Below are positions 29,463 to 37,849 of a stretch of 64,000 bases of DNA, piece by piece. Each line of letters starts with the position of its first letter. Position 1 is the first letter of the stretch. This stretch comes from Leptospirales bacterium (lineage in GTDB: Bacteria; Spirochaetota; Leptospiria; Leptospirales; Leptospiraceae): NCBI GenBank assembly GCA_013297885.1, contig JAAFIR010000025.1, positions 1 through 64,000 on the forward strand, read 5' to 3'. The notes beneath the pieces are model-generated. The model was not told the DNA's origin. It worked only from the letters and a program-made list of their open reading frames with translations, and searched no databases. The position numbers and the translations under genes are program-made.

Positions 29463-30852
29463 AAAAGAAATCTTTGTTATTTGAATTGAGTAAAATTAAA
29501 ACTAAGATAAAAGATAAAACTGGAATGATAAATTTTTTGTATTTATCAAATCTTTTAAAAAAGGCTGGAAATTCTTCAGAGAGATGAAAAATAATTCCAA
29601 AAATTAAAACATAAAAACCAGTTTCAATATAATTCATACTGAGTCCTTTTGAAAAAGTCAAAATTTTTGAAATCACCACAAAACCTTGTTTTAAGTTGCT
29701 AGTAAAAAATAAATTCCAAGGAATAATATATAGATGTAATACAAAAATATATTTTAGAATTTTGGAATATTTATTTTTAAAAATTTGTATATTTCTAATT
29801 TCAAAAAATCTTTCGATAGAAATAAAAACTCCAGTAATTACACCCCAAAGTAAATAATTAAAACTAGACCCATGCCAAAGTCCGCCTATTGTAAATGTGA
29901 TAATCAAATTGATATAATTTCTAAACTCTGAAACCCTTGATCCACCAAGAGGAATATAAATATAATCTCTGATCCAAAACGAAAAACTTAAATGCCATCT
30001 TCTCCAAAAATCAGAAAATCCATCCATAAAAAATGGGGCTTTAAAATTTACAGGCAAATCATATCCAAATAAAATTCCAAAACCACGAGCAATATCTGTT
30101 AGTCCTGAAAAATCTAAATACAAATTCATAGCAAAAAAATAAGAATTTAATAAAAGTGAAACACCAGAATAACTTTCTGGCTCAGAAAAAACTGGAACAA
30201 TAATGCTCATTAATGAATCTGATAAAGCCAGTTTTTTAAAATAACCCATTAAAATTAGCCAAATTCCAACGTAAAATTTTTCTTTTGTAATTTCAGGAGC
30301 TTTGAAATTTTCTTTAAATTCTAAAAGCCTAGTGATTGGACCAGCAATCATAATTGGGAAAAATAAAATATAAGAAGTGATGTTGAAAAAATTTAATTCT
30401 GTATTTTTTTTCTTAGAAATATCCACAGATAAAGAAATAAATTGAAATGTATAATATGAAATTGTCGCAGGTAACACAACTTCAAAATTCATTAGTCCAA
30501 GTGTGGAAGAAATAAAACTATTTAAACTTACTTTTTCTTGTAAAAAAGGAATTTGAAAAATTAAACCAAAAGTTTCTAAAACAAAATAAAAATATTTAAA
30601 AAAAATTAAATTGAATACATTAAACAAAATAGAATATTTTAAATTTTTTTCATTTTGTAAAATCAATTTATTTAAATAAAAATTGATTAGAATCACTAAA
30701 CATAAATGAAAATAAAATGGAATGCTAAATAGCATATAAAAAATAGAAGATGAAACAATTAGTAAATATCTTTTATACTTATCAGGAATATTCCAATAAA
30801 TATAAAAGCTTGTTAATACTAAAACAAAAAATTTATAACTTAGAAAACTCAT
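29449..30852 (-). CDS. MBOAT-family O-acyltransferase (AlgI/DltB-like)
   Basis: 467 aa polytopic membrane protein with about ten helices. The conserved segments FWRRWHLSFSFWIRDYIYIPLGG (about 270-292) and GGLWHGSSFNYLLWG (about 318-332, containing the invariant catalytic His) place it in the AlgI/DltB branch, which moves acyl groups across the membrane onto cell-surface polymers. It overlaps the upstream pseudouridine synthase gene by four bases and the downstream DUF1574-like gene by 14. This enzyme-plus-partner layout resembles alginate acetylation, but the target polymer cannot be deduced. Confidence 0.9.
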   Translation of the reverse strand: MSFLSYKFFVLVLTSFYIYWNIPDKYKRYLLIVSSSIFYMLFSIPFYFHLCLVILINFYLNKLILQNEKNLKYSILFNVFNLIFFKYFYFVLETFGLIFQIPFLQEKVSLNSFISSTLGLMNFEVVLPATISYYTFQFISLSVDISKKKNTELNFFNITSYILFFPIMIAGPITRLLEFKENFKAPEITKEKFYVGIWLILMGYFKKLALSDSLMSIIVPVFSEPESYSGVSLLLNSYFFAMNLYLDFSGLTDIARGFGILFGYDLPVNFKAPFFMDGFSDFWRRWHLSFSFWIRDYIYIPLGGSRVSEFRNYINLIITFTIGGLWHGSSFNYLLWGVITGVFISIERFFEIRNIQIFKNKYSKILKYIFVLHLYIIPWNLFFTSNLKQGFVVISKILTFSKGLSMNYIETGFYVLIFGIIFHLSEEFPAFFKRFDKYKKFIIPVLSFILVLILLNSNNKDFFYEKY

Positions 30853-33113
30853 TTCCCAAAAATTTCTTCTTTTGTAATAATTTTAAATTCACCCTCAGCC
30901 AAATTTAAACTTTCTAAATTTAATTCTCCAATTTGAACTCTTTCTAAATCTGTTACTTTTAATGAAATGGATTTGAACATTCTATGAATTTGTCTTTTTC
31001 TTCCTTCTTTTAAAGTGATTTTAACAATTCCAGATTGGTTGTCCAAAATTTCTATATCATCTGCACGAAGATATTCTCCTTCATCATCAATTCCTTTTAA
31101 AAATAATTCTACAAACGAATCATCTAGAATTGGTGTTCCTAGTTTTACGATGTAGATTTTTTTTAAGTGCATGGATGGGTGAGAAATTTGATTTATCAAT
31201 TCTCCATCATTGGAAAATATCATTAGTCCACGAGAACCAAGGTCAAGTCTTCCAGCCATATAAAGTCTTTTGTATTTTTCAGGGAGCAAATTGAATACAG
31301 TTTTATCATGATGAACGTCATGATGAGAACAAAGGTAAGCAGCTGGTTTATTCATAGCCAAAATAATTTCTTCAGTTGAAAAAGTAATTTCTTCCCCTTT
31401 AAATTCAATTTTGTCTTTAGTAATATCTACTTTATAACCAAGATCAGTTACAACTTCACCGTTGATTTTTATATCACCGTTTGTAATAAAAGTTTCTACA
31501 TCTCTTCTAGAGCCAAGCCCTGAGCGGGCTAAAAAACGATTGATTCTAAATTTGGTTTCGTCTGATTTTTCAAAAACTCGATTTTCAATTAATGAATCTT
31601 CTTCTTTTAAATTTTTTAGAAGTCCCAATTTTTCATTTCTAATTTCTTCAAAAATCCAATCAGGTGAAGATTCTTTTAATTTGATTTTTTTCTTAGGTTT
31701 AAATTCATCAGTTGTATCTTCAACTAAAGCATCAAACCCTGAAGATTTTTTCTTAAAGCTAAAATCTGGTTTTTCATCAGAGTCAAATTTTTTTCTAAAT
31801 GGTTTGTCTTCTTTTTCAAATTTATCAATTAAAGATTTACGTGGTCTGTCATCATTTCCAAAAGATTTTCTAAATGGTTTGTCTTCACCATCAGTCTTTT
31901 CTCTAAACGGTCTTCTTGGTCTATCATCGTTACCGAATTTATTTCCAAAAGATTTTCTGAATGGTTTGTCTTCACCCTCAGTCTTTTCTCTAAAAGGTCT
32001 TCTTGGTCTATCATCGTTACCGAATTTATTTCCAAAAGATTTTCTAAATGGTTTGTCTTCACCCTCAGTCTTTTCTCTAAAAGGTCTTCTTGGTCTATCA
32101 TCACCAAATTTATTTCCAAATGTTTTTCTAAATGGTTTGTCTTCACCCTCAGTCTTTTCTCTAAAAGGTCTTCTTGGTCTATCATCGTTACCGAATTTAT
32201 TTCCAAATGATTTTCTAAATGGTTTGTCTTCACCCTCAGTCTTTTCTCTGAATGGTCTTTTTGGTCTATCATCGTTACCAAATTTATTTCCAAAAGTTTT
32301 TCTAAATGGTTTGTCTTCACCTTCTGATTTTTCTCTAAAAGGTCTTCTTGGTCTATCATCGTTACCGAATTTATTTCCAAAAGATTTTCTAAATGGTTTG
32401 TCTTCACCTTCAGTCTTTTCTCTGAATGGTCTCTTTGGTCTATCATCACCGAATTTATTTCCAAAAGTTTTTCTAAATGGTTTGTCTTCACCTTCAGTCT
32501 TTCCTCTAAAAGGTCTTCTTGGTCTATCATCACCAAATTTATTTCCAAATGTTTTTCTAAATGGTTTATCTTCACCCTCAGTCTTTTCTCTAAAAGGTCT
32601 TCTTGGTCTATCATCACCAAATTTATTTCCAAAAGATTTTCTAAATGGTTTGTCTTCACCTTCCGTCTTTTCTCTGAATGGTCTTCTAGGTCTATCATCA
32701 CCAAATTTATTTCCAAAAGATTTTCTAAATGGTTTGTCTTCACCTTCTGATTTTTCTCTAAAAGGTCTTCTTGGTCTATCATCGTTACCGAATTTATTTC
32801 CAAATGTTTTTCTAAATGGTTTGTCTTCACCCTCAGACTTTTCTCTAAAAGGTCTTCTTGGTCTATCATCGTTACCGAATTTATTTCCAAATGTTTTTCT
32901 AAAAGGTTTTGCTTCACCTTCCGATTTTTCTCTAAAAGGTCTCTTTGGTCTGTCGTCGTTTTTAAATTTATCGTTATAAGATTTTCTAAAAGGCTTTTCA
33001 CCTGAATCAGATTTTTCTCCAAAAGGTTTTCTTGGTCTATCTGAACCTGTTCCACCAAATTTTTTCTTTGGTTTATCTGAATTTTTTCTAAAATTTGGTT
33101 TGTTCTCTGGCAT
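30849..33113 (-). CDS. rluB: RluB-like pseudouridine synthase with a large basic repeat domain
   Basis: 754 aa. Residues about 25-430 are a low-complexity domain of tandem 28-29-residue units (DKPFRKSFGNKF-G/N-DDRPRRPFREK); KPFRK occurs 15 times. The C-terminal 240 residues are a complete RsuA/RluB-type enzyme: an S4 RNA-binding domain (NRFLARSGLGSRRDVETFI), catalytic GRLDLGSRGL and GRKRQIHRMF. The enzyme isomerises uridine in rRNA. The Arg/Lys/Phe-rich tail probably adds RNA binding or condensate-forming ability. ATG 33113 with GGA six bases upstream is preferred over TTG 33131. ATGA overlap with the MBOAT gene. Confidence 0.9.
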   Translation of the reverse strand: MPENKPNFRKNSDKPKKKFGGTGSDRPRKPFGEKSDSGEKPFRKSYNDKFKNDDRPKRPFREKSEGEAKPFRKTFGNKFGNDDRPRRPFREKSEGEDKPFRKTFGNKFGNDDRPRRPFREKSEGEDKPFRKSFGNKFGDDRPRRPFREKTEGEDKPFRKSFGNKFGDDRPRRPFREKTEGEDKPFRKTFGNKFGDDRPRRPFRGKTEGEDKPFRKTFGNKFGDDRPKRPFREKTEGEDKPFRKSFGNKFGNDDRPRRPFREKSEGEDKPFRKTFGNKFGNDDRPKRPFREKTEGEDKPFRKSFGNKFGNDDRPRRPFREKTEGEDKPFRKTFGNKFGDDRPRRPFREKTEGEDKPFRKSFGNKFGNDDRPRRPFREKTEGEDKPFRKSFGNKFGNDDRPRRPFREKTDGEDKPFRKSFGNDDRPRKSLIDKFEKEDKPFRKKFDSDEKPDFSFKKKSSGFDALVEDTTDEFKPKKKIKLKESSPDWIFEEIRNEKLGLLKNLKEEDSLIENRVFEKSDETKFRINRFLARSGLGSRRDVETFITNGDIKINGEVVTDLGYKVDITKDKIEFKGEEITFSTEEIILAMNKPAAYLCSHHDVHHDKTVFNLLPEKYKRLYMAGRLDLGSRGLMIFSNDGELINQISHPSMHLKKIYIVKLGTPILDDSFVELFLKGIDDEGEYLRADDIEILDNQSGIVKITLKEGRKRQIHRMFKSISLKVTDLERVQIGELNLESLNLAEGEFKIITKEEIFGK
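31850..32990 (-). repeat. Tandem 84/87-bp coding repeats inside rluB
   Basis: About thirteen full copies of an 84- or 87-bp unit encode the 28- or 29-residue repeat; the size difference is one Asn codon before GDD/NDD. Copies differ mainly at a few codons (Ser/Thr after FRK, Ser/Thr in EK-S/T-EG), so units are highly similar in DNA and prone to copy-number change by recombination. Because the unit length is a multiple of three, expansion or loss keeps the downstream enzyme in frame. Confidence 0.9.
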
Positions 33114-33137
33114 TACATGTCCAAAAATCAATTCTTA

Positions 33138-33167
33138 CTTATATTGTATATTGTTAAATCATTACAA
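33138..33167 (-). promoter_or_regulatory. Candidate promoter of rluB
   Basis: Read on the minus strand, TTGTAA (33162-33167) is followed after 18 bases by TATAAG (33138-33143), about 25 bases before the ATG at 33113. The same stretch contains paired TATTGT and ACAATA half-sites, which could be an operator, though such A/T palindromes arise easily here. No alternative promoter was closer. Confidence 0.3.
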
Positions 33168-33223
33168 TATAAAACCTTATGAGACTTTTATAGCTAGAAT
33201 CAAGAATCTAGTATGAGAAATTT

Positions 33224-33451
33224 GGGGCGAATTTTTCCCACAGCTCTGCTGAGGAATGTTGAATGCAAAATGAAGAATGAGGAATTATGAATAGAATTCT
33301 AAGTCAAAAAATTCTGCATTTAGCATTCAACATTTTTAATTCCGAAGGGAAAAACCGGGCTTTCCTCTTTTGTCAACTTTTTGTTAAATTTTTCATTTCC
33401 AAAATTTTTTAATTTGCAAAAAGTTGACATCGAGTCAATCCCTTTCGCATA
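33224..33451 (+). repeat. Structured intergenic repeat, copy B (longest)
   Basis: The left end GGGGCGAATTTTTCCC pairs its TTTTTCCC (33232-33239) with GGGAAAAA (33347-33354). Nested within is AATGTTGAATGC (33255-33266) with GCATTCAACATT (33323-33334), perfect over 12 bp. The centre is CCGGGCTTTCC (33355-33365). Hairpin 2 is TGTCAACTTTTTG (33371-33383) with CAAAAAGTTGACA (33417-33429), perfect over 13 bp. The right end reads CGAGTCAATCCCTTTCGC. It occupies most of the 405-bp gap between rluB and the NHL genes; I see no open frame in the gap. Confidence 0.75.
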
Positions 33452-33518
33452 CTTTTTAGTATTTCTAAGAATTTAAAATTATCATTTTAATCCTTCAGAT
33501 TTGAGTTAATGAATGAAT

Positions 33519-34547
33519 TTAATAATACAACACTCGATGATTAGTTAGATCAGCTATATAAATTCCACCTTCTGAATCTAATTTTACATCATGAGGATTG
33601 TTTAAAGAATTTGCTGATAGAGAAGGATTGTTAGCAGTGCAAGCATTAAGGTTAGTATTAGTTGGTGGACCAAAAACCAATGTGGCTGTTGGATTATCCT
33701 TTTGAAAATAAATTACTCGATGATTAGAAAAATCAGCGATATACAGTCCTCCAAAATCATCCACTGTGATTCCTGTTGGAAAAAATAAATTTGTGTTGCT
33801 GCAGGTTCCACCACCAGCAGTAGAAAAATCTGTAAAATTTCCTCTACCCCAAACTCTAGTCGCTAAAGTAGTATTTTTTGGGTAAAACAAAACTCTATTA
33901 TTATTTGAATCAGAAACATATAAATTTTCATCTTTGTCTAAAAAAATTCCTAGTGGAGAAGTAAGTTTTGCTGCATCTATTACTCCAGCATTATTGGGAG
34001 TAATTGAACTATAATTGCCTGTTGGTTGTCCATAAACTCTATTTGCATTTGAATCAATATCAGGAAAATAAAGGATACGTTTTGAGCTTTCATCTGAAAC
34101 ATAAATTCCTAAGTTCGAATCTATCGCAATAGAGTTTGCAAGTAAAAATTGATAATTTGAAGTAGCACAAGGATTGGCAGTATTCAAATCAGTTCTACTT
34201 AATCTACCCAAAACTCTGTCTGCAGTTGTTATATTTGAAGGAAATCGAACAACTCTACAATTTTGGTTAGCTTGTGCTCCATCTGCTACATATAAATTAT
34301 TATTTTTGTCTAGAGCTATTCCACGAATTGCTGCAGTAAATCTTGTAGATGAAGCCCCAGTTGTGAGTGCTGTCAAACTTCCATCATTTCCATAGGCTCT
34401 AGTGGCAGTTGTTGAAGTTCCTGAAAAAAATAATACTCGTGAATTTATTACATCAGCAACATAAACACCATCCACTGAAGGTAAAACAGAGTGGGGTTGG
34501 TTTAAAGCATTTGCTCCATTTGCTGCAATTGTTCCAATGTTTGCCAT
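33519..34547 (-). CDS. NHL-repeat lipoprotein, 3' part of a frameshifted gene
   Basis: Open frame encoding about six NHL beta-propeller units of the type GIALDKNNNLYVADGAQNCRVVRFP, followed by NANRVYGQ. It is the continuation of the gene whose 5' part lies at 34502-35128; the two frames overlap and are offset by one base. Comparison with the intact neighbour (35293-36912) shows the join: KIRVFGP in one frame and ASRVYGQNGSF in the other correspond to KIKVLGQNAFRVYAQNGSF. The break lies near 34588-34596. The ATG at 34547 is in mid-domain and has no good ribosome site, so independent expression is doubtful. Confidence 0.75.
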   Translation of the reverse strand: MANIGTIAANGANALNQPHSVLPSVDGVYVADVINSRVLFFSGTSTTATRAYGNDGSLTALTTGASSTRFTAAIRGIALDKNNNLYVADGAQANQNCRVVRFPSNITTADRVLGRLSRTDLNTANPCATSNYQFLLANSIAIDSNLGIYVSDESSKRILYFPDIDSNANRVYGQPTGNYSSITPNNAGVIDAAKLTSPLGIFLDKDENLYVSDSNNNRVLFYPKNTTLATRVWGRGNFTDFSTAGGGTCSNTNLFFPTGITVDDFGGLYIADFSNHRVIYFQKDNPTATLVFGPPTNTNLNACTANNPSLSANSLNNPHDVKLDSEGGIYIADLTNHRVLYY

Positions 34548-35128
34548 ATTTGTTGTAAAACTTCCGTTCTGTCCATAAACTCTTGAAGCTGTGGACCAAA
34601 TACTCTAATTTTCATAGTTACATTAACAGTTTGTCCTGCGTTTGATGATGCAATGATGGAATAATTTGTGGCAGGTGAAGTAGGTGTTGCAGTTCCAGAA
34701 ATTGCTCCAGTGTTCACATTTAAGTTCAATCCAGCAGGTAAACTCGGTGATATAGAAACATTTTGTAAAGTTCCAACTACTGTTGGCAATGGCACTGCTT
34801 GGTTTTGGTTTATTAAAAATGAATATGCATTTTTTTCGTAAGCAAAAGAAAAGGGTGTAAGTGTCCCTGTCCCAGTCCCAGTTGCTGTCCCTGTTGTGGT
34901 ACCTGTTCCTGTAGCTAAGCCAGTTCCTGTTGCAGAAATATTTGCTCGATCTCTGATTCTTAAACTGCAATAAAATTCTTGGTTTGTAGTTGTTCTCCAG
35001 ACTAAAGCTTCACGAATAAATTTTGCAGGATCAGATAAATCACAAATTTTGTCAGTATTTAAACTTGGTGCACAGTTATGAAAACAAAGAACTGAAGATA
35101 GAATACTGATTACAAAACTTTTTTTCAT
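34502..35128 (-). CDS. NHL-repeat lipoprotein, 5' part of a frameshifted gene
   Basis: Encodes the signal peptide (MKKSFVISILSSVLCFHNC, lipobox region), the conserved N-terminal cassette (APSLNTDKICDLSDPAKF to SLRIRDRAN), a Thr/Gly linker with repeated TGTG, and a putative Ig-like (He_PIG) domain with SPSLPAGLNLNVNTGAISG. The frame then runs into nonsense (QLQEFMDRTEV) where the propeller should begin. ATG 35128 is chosen, with AAGG eight bases upstream, over TTG 35134. As it stands the product would be a truncated lipoprotein without its propeller. Either a pseudogene or a sequencing error. Confidence 0.75.
   Translation of the reverse strand: MKKSFVISILSSVLCFHNCAPSLNTDKICDLSDPAKFIREALVWRTTTNQEFYCSLRIRDRANISATGTGLATGTGTTTGTATGTGTGTLTPFSFAYEKNAYSFLINQNQAVPLPTVVGTLQNVSISPSLPAGLNLNVNTGAISGTATPTSPATNYSIIASSNAGQTVNVTMKIRVFGPQLQEFMDRTEVLQQIWQTLEQLQQMEQML
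34934..35077 (-). repeat. 144-bp cassette repeat, copy 1
   Basis: This 144-bp segment, encoding the conserved lipoprotein N-terminal module, matches 36721-36864 with only two differences that I can find (ACTGC/ACTAC and GGTGC/GGAGC). The flanking linker, Ig-like and propeller regions are much more diverged. Both copies have the same orientation, about 1.8 kb apart, so recombination between them could delete or fuse the two genes. Confidence 0.85.
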
Positions 35129-35292
35129 GAGCAAAACCTTGCAAATTGCATATAATTTTTAAAATATAATAATATTTTTTTTGAAAATTTTGTCAATTAA
35201 TTTTTAGATTTAAAAAAAGACTGCAAAACAATTTATCTATTTTTTAAATTAATTAAGCAATACAAAAACTTACTAACAGATTATAACTCAAA

Positions 35293-36912
35293 CTAAAAAA
35301 CTAACACTCTATGGTTACTCTCTTCTGAAGTATAAAAATTTCCAAATGAGTCAAAAGCAGTATTTCCCATTGGCTTATCAATTCGATTGGCTGCTATTCC
35401 GGTAGCACATGTTGTAAAATTTGTCAAACTAGTTTGACCGAGAATATAAGTTGCATTCATGTTCATTGTGAATGGAGGTTTAAATATCATTAACCTAAAA
35501 TAAGTATCAGAGCTAGCAAATAAATTTCCATTTGAGTCAAATGTTAAACCTGTAATACCTCCAACAGTCGAACTAGTACAACTTGCAGGTGGAGTTGCGA
35601 CATTACTAGTCAATCCAGATTGTCCAATAGCAATAGAAGCAACATTAGATCCTTTGGGAAAAATTAAAATTCGATTATTACCAGTATCTCCCACATAAAC
35701 CGATGTAGCATCACTAATGACTCCTTTTGGACCTGATAAACCACTTGAGTTTGTTATACCGGCTCCTGAACATGTATTAGTCACATTATCTGTATTAACA
35801 TTCGCACATGTCCATTGTAGTGTTCCTGCTGCTTTTCCATAAACTGATGTGGCGATTGGACTATTTGTTGAATAGAACATTACTCGATTATTAATATTAT
35901 CTGAGATATAAATTTCATTGTTTGAATCAATTGAAATTCCTTGCGGATAGTTAAATAAATTCTGATTAACACTTGGTCCCGCAGCCCCGGTTAAATTTCC
36001 ATTTTGACCATAAGCTAAGTTTGCGGTAGTGGGCGTTACACTTGGAGGATAACGTAATACTCGAAAATTTACATGGTCAATTATGTATAAATTATTTTGA
36101 GAATCCAAAGTTAGTCCATAAGGAGTATTTAAAGATGTTGCAGTGCCAGCAGAAGGTGTTCCCGTTATGAAACCAGCTTGTCCATAAACTCTTGTGGCTG
36201 TTGTGCTTCCAGCAGTAAAAAATAGAACTCGATTGTTTCCAGAATCTGCAATATAAACATTATCATTTGCATCTACAGTAACACCTCTTGGAGTGTTTAA
36301 ACATTTATCCCCATTTGCTCCTATTGAACCAATATTTAATGTGTTTGTTCCAAAACTTCCATTCTGTGCATAAACTCGAAATGCATTTTGTCCAAGAACT
36401 TTTATTTTTGTGGACGCAGTTGCTTGACCAACTGCATTTGTAGCAGTAATTGTATAACTTGCACCAGCTCCGCCAGTTGTGGCAGTCCCAGTTATTGCAC
36501 AAGTTGTTGCATTGATACTTAGTCCTGTTGGTAAAGCTGGTGAAATAGTACATGAAGTTGGTGGGTCTCCTCCAAGTGTTGGAATAATGTTGTATGCCTC
36601 ACCTTGAAAACCTGAATAAAGTGTTTTTGCAAAAGATATTGTGGGGGCTGTTGGTTGTAGTGTTCCAGTTCCTGTCCCAGTTGAAATTCCTGTTCCAGTT
36701 CCACTTCCTGTGTTTGAACCAGAAATATTTGCTCGATCTCTGATTCTTAAACTACAATAAAATTCTTGGTTTGTAGTTGTTCTCCAGACTAAAGCTTCAC
36801 GAATAAATTTTGCAGGATCAGATAAATCACAAATTTTGTCAGTATTTAAACTTGGAGCACAGTTTTCAAAACAAAAGAAGTACATAAAAAAGAAAAAAAT
36901 TAATTTGTCCAT
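35293..36912 (-). CDS. NHL beta-propeller lipoprotein
   Basis: 539 aa, the intact paralogue of the broken gene downstream. A hydrophobic N-terminus with NC near residue 17 suggests lipidation. Then come the shared cassette (SLNTDKICDLSDPAKFIREA onwards), a Gly/Thr/Ser linker, an Ig-like He_PIG domain (ISPALPTGLSINATTCAITG) and about six NHL repeats (GVTVDANDNVYIADSGNNRVLFF). NHL propellers are binding scaffolds; extracellular ones in leptospires are thought to face the environment. Ligand unknown. It probably has its own transcript, with a 158-bp gap before the paralogue. Confidence 0.85.
   Translation of the reverse strand: MDKLIFFFFMYFFCFENCAPSLNTDKICDLSDPAKFIREALVWRTTTNQEFYCSLRIRDRANISGSNTGSGTGTGISTGTGTGTLQPTAPTISFAKTLYSGFQGEAYNIIPTLGGDPPTSCTISPALPTGLSINATTCAITGTATTGGAGASYTITATNAVGQATASTKIKVLGQNAFRVYAQNGSFGTNTLNIGSIGANGDKCLNTPRGVTVDANDNVYIADSGNNRVLFFTAGSTTATRVYGQAGFITGTPSAGTATSLNTPYGLTLDSQNNLYIIDHVNFRVLRYPPSVTPTTANLAYGQNGNLTGAAGPSVNQNLFNYPQGISIDSNNEIYISDNINNRVMFYSTNSPIATSVYGKAAGTLQWTCANVNTDNVTNTCSGAGITNSSGLSGPKGVISDATSVYVGDTGNNRILIFPKGSNVASIAIGQSGLTSNVATPPASCTSSTVGGITGLTFDSNGNLFASSDTYFRLMIFKPPFTMNMNATYILGQTSLTNFTTCATGIAANRIDKPMGNTAFDSFGNFYTSEESNHRVLVF
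36721..36864 (-). repeat. 144-bp cassette repeat, copy 2
   Basis: Partner of the segment at 34934-35077, with two mismatches seen over 144 bases. Near-identity limited to the N-terminal module, while neighbouring domains differ, points to gene conversion or recent cassette exchange instead of simple whole-gene duplication. Confidence 0.85.
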
Positions 36913-37073
36913 ATTAAAATTACCTACTAAAATACCTTTTTAGTTACTCTAATCTATTTTAAATAAGTTCATTTAGTCAAGAAATATTATTAAATAGAAT
37001 TTTCTAACTTTGACTAGTTAATTTTTTTAAGGATACAAAAAATTATAACTTAAAAAAAATCGTCTATACAATA

Positions 37074-37847
37074 TTACAAAAAACCAGCATATTCATAAAC
37101 CAAAATTCCAATCCATTCTTTAATTGAAATTGTTGTGGTTTCCAAAGCACCAACAGAAGGAATAAAAACTTCCCAATTGAATCCTTGACCACTTGCTCGG
37201 TAATCAACAGGATAAGCGATAAATTCAATTTCTTGTTTTTTAAAAATTTGGCTAGATCTTTGCATATGAAAAGCTGAAGTAATTAGTAAAATTTTTTTAA
37301 ATTTTTTTTCATCCAAAATTTTTTTTGTAAATTTTGCATTTTCAATTGTATTTCTTGATTTATCTTCTAAAATAATATCTTCTTCTTTTACACCAATATC
37401 CAAAAAAAACTTTTTTGCAAAACTTGCTTCAGAAGTTTCAGTTGCAAATAAAATTCCCGAACCACCAGTGAATAAAATTTTTTTAATTTTCTTTTTCTGA
37501 TATAAATTTACAGCTTCAGTGAGTCTCTCTGCTGAAGAAAGTAACTCAACTCTATTTTTATGATATGGTAAAGAATGAATCATTCCTCCGAGAACAATTG
37601 CCACATCGTTTTCTTCTAATTTTTCTATCTCGACTGGTGGAAATTTTTCTTCTAATTTTAAAACTAAAAACTGTGAAAAGAAAAAACTAGAACAAAGCCA
37701 TAACAAAAAAATAATTTGGAATGTATAAATTTTATTTTTAAAACCAGAAATTTTAAATAATGTATAATAAATTCCGATCAAGATGATAAGTGGTATTGGA
37801 AAAATTAAAATTGTAAATATTTTTGAGAATAGAAAAAAAAAATCCAT
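37074..37847 (-). CDS. DUF218 (ElyC/SanA/YdcF-like) envelope protein
   Basis: 257 aa. Two N-terminal transmembrane helices (about 5-27 and 40-60) precede a DUF218 domain: VAIVLGGMIHS, a helical stretch ending ILFTGGSG, EDIILEDKSRNTIENA and LLITSAFHMQRS, all conserved in the family. Members influence envelope integrity and lipid-carrier use (ElyC) or antibiotic exclusion (SanA); the biochemical activity is unclear. It is the last gene of the rnd-Nudix-hydrolase transcript, two bases after the previous stop. Confidence 0.85.
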   Translation of the reverse strand: MDFFFLFSKIFTILIFPIPLIILIGIYYTLFKISGFKNKIYTFQIIFLLWLCSSFFFSQFLVLKLEEKFPPVEIEKLEENDVAIVLGGMIHSLPYHKNRVELLSSAERLTEAVNLYQKKKIKKILFTGGSGILFATETSEASFAKKFFLDIGVKEEDIILEDKSRNTIENAKFTKKILDEKKFKKILLITSAFHMQRSSQIFKKQEIEFIAYPVDYRASGQGFNWEVFIPSVGALETTTISIKEWIGILVYEYAGFL

Positions 37848-37849
37848 AA

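Noticed and set aside
31462-32979. 505-codon plus-strand open frame opposite rluB, and a 409-codon minus-strand frame at 31829-33058
   Set aside because: Both are mirror products of the 84/87-bp tandem repeat, which lacks stops in those frames in every unit. Their repetitive products have no domain, and the rluB frame alone continues into a recognisable enzyme.
31850-32990. Regularly spaced repeats as a possible CRISPR array
   Set aside because: Units are 84/87 bp and contiguous with no unique spacers, and they translate in frame as one protein.
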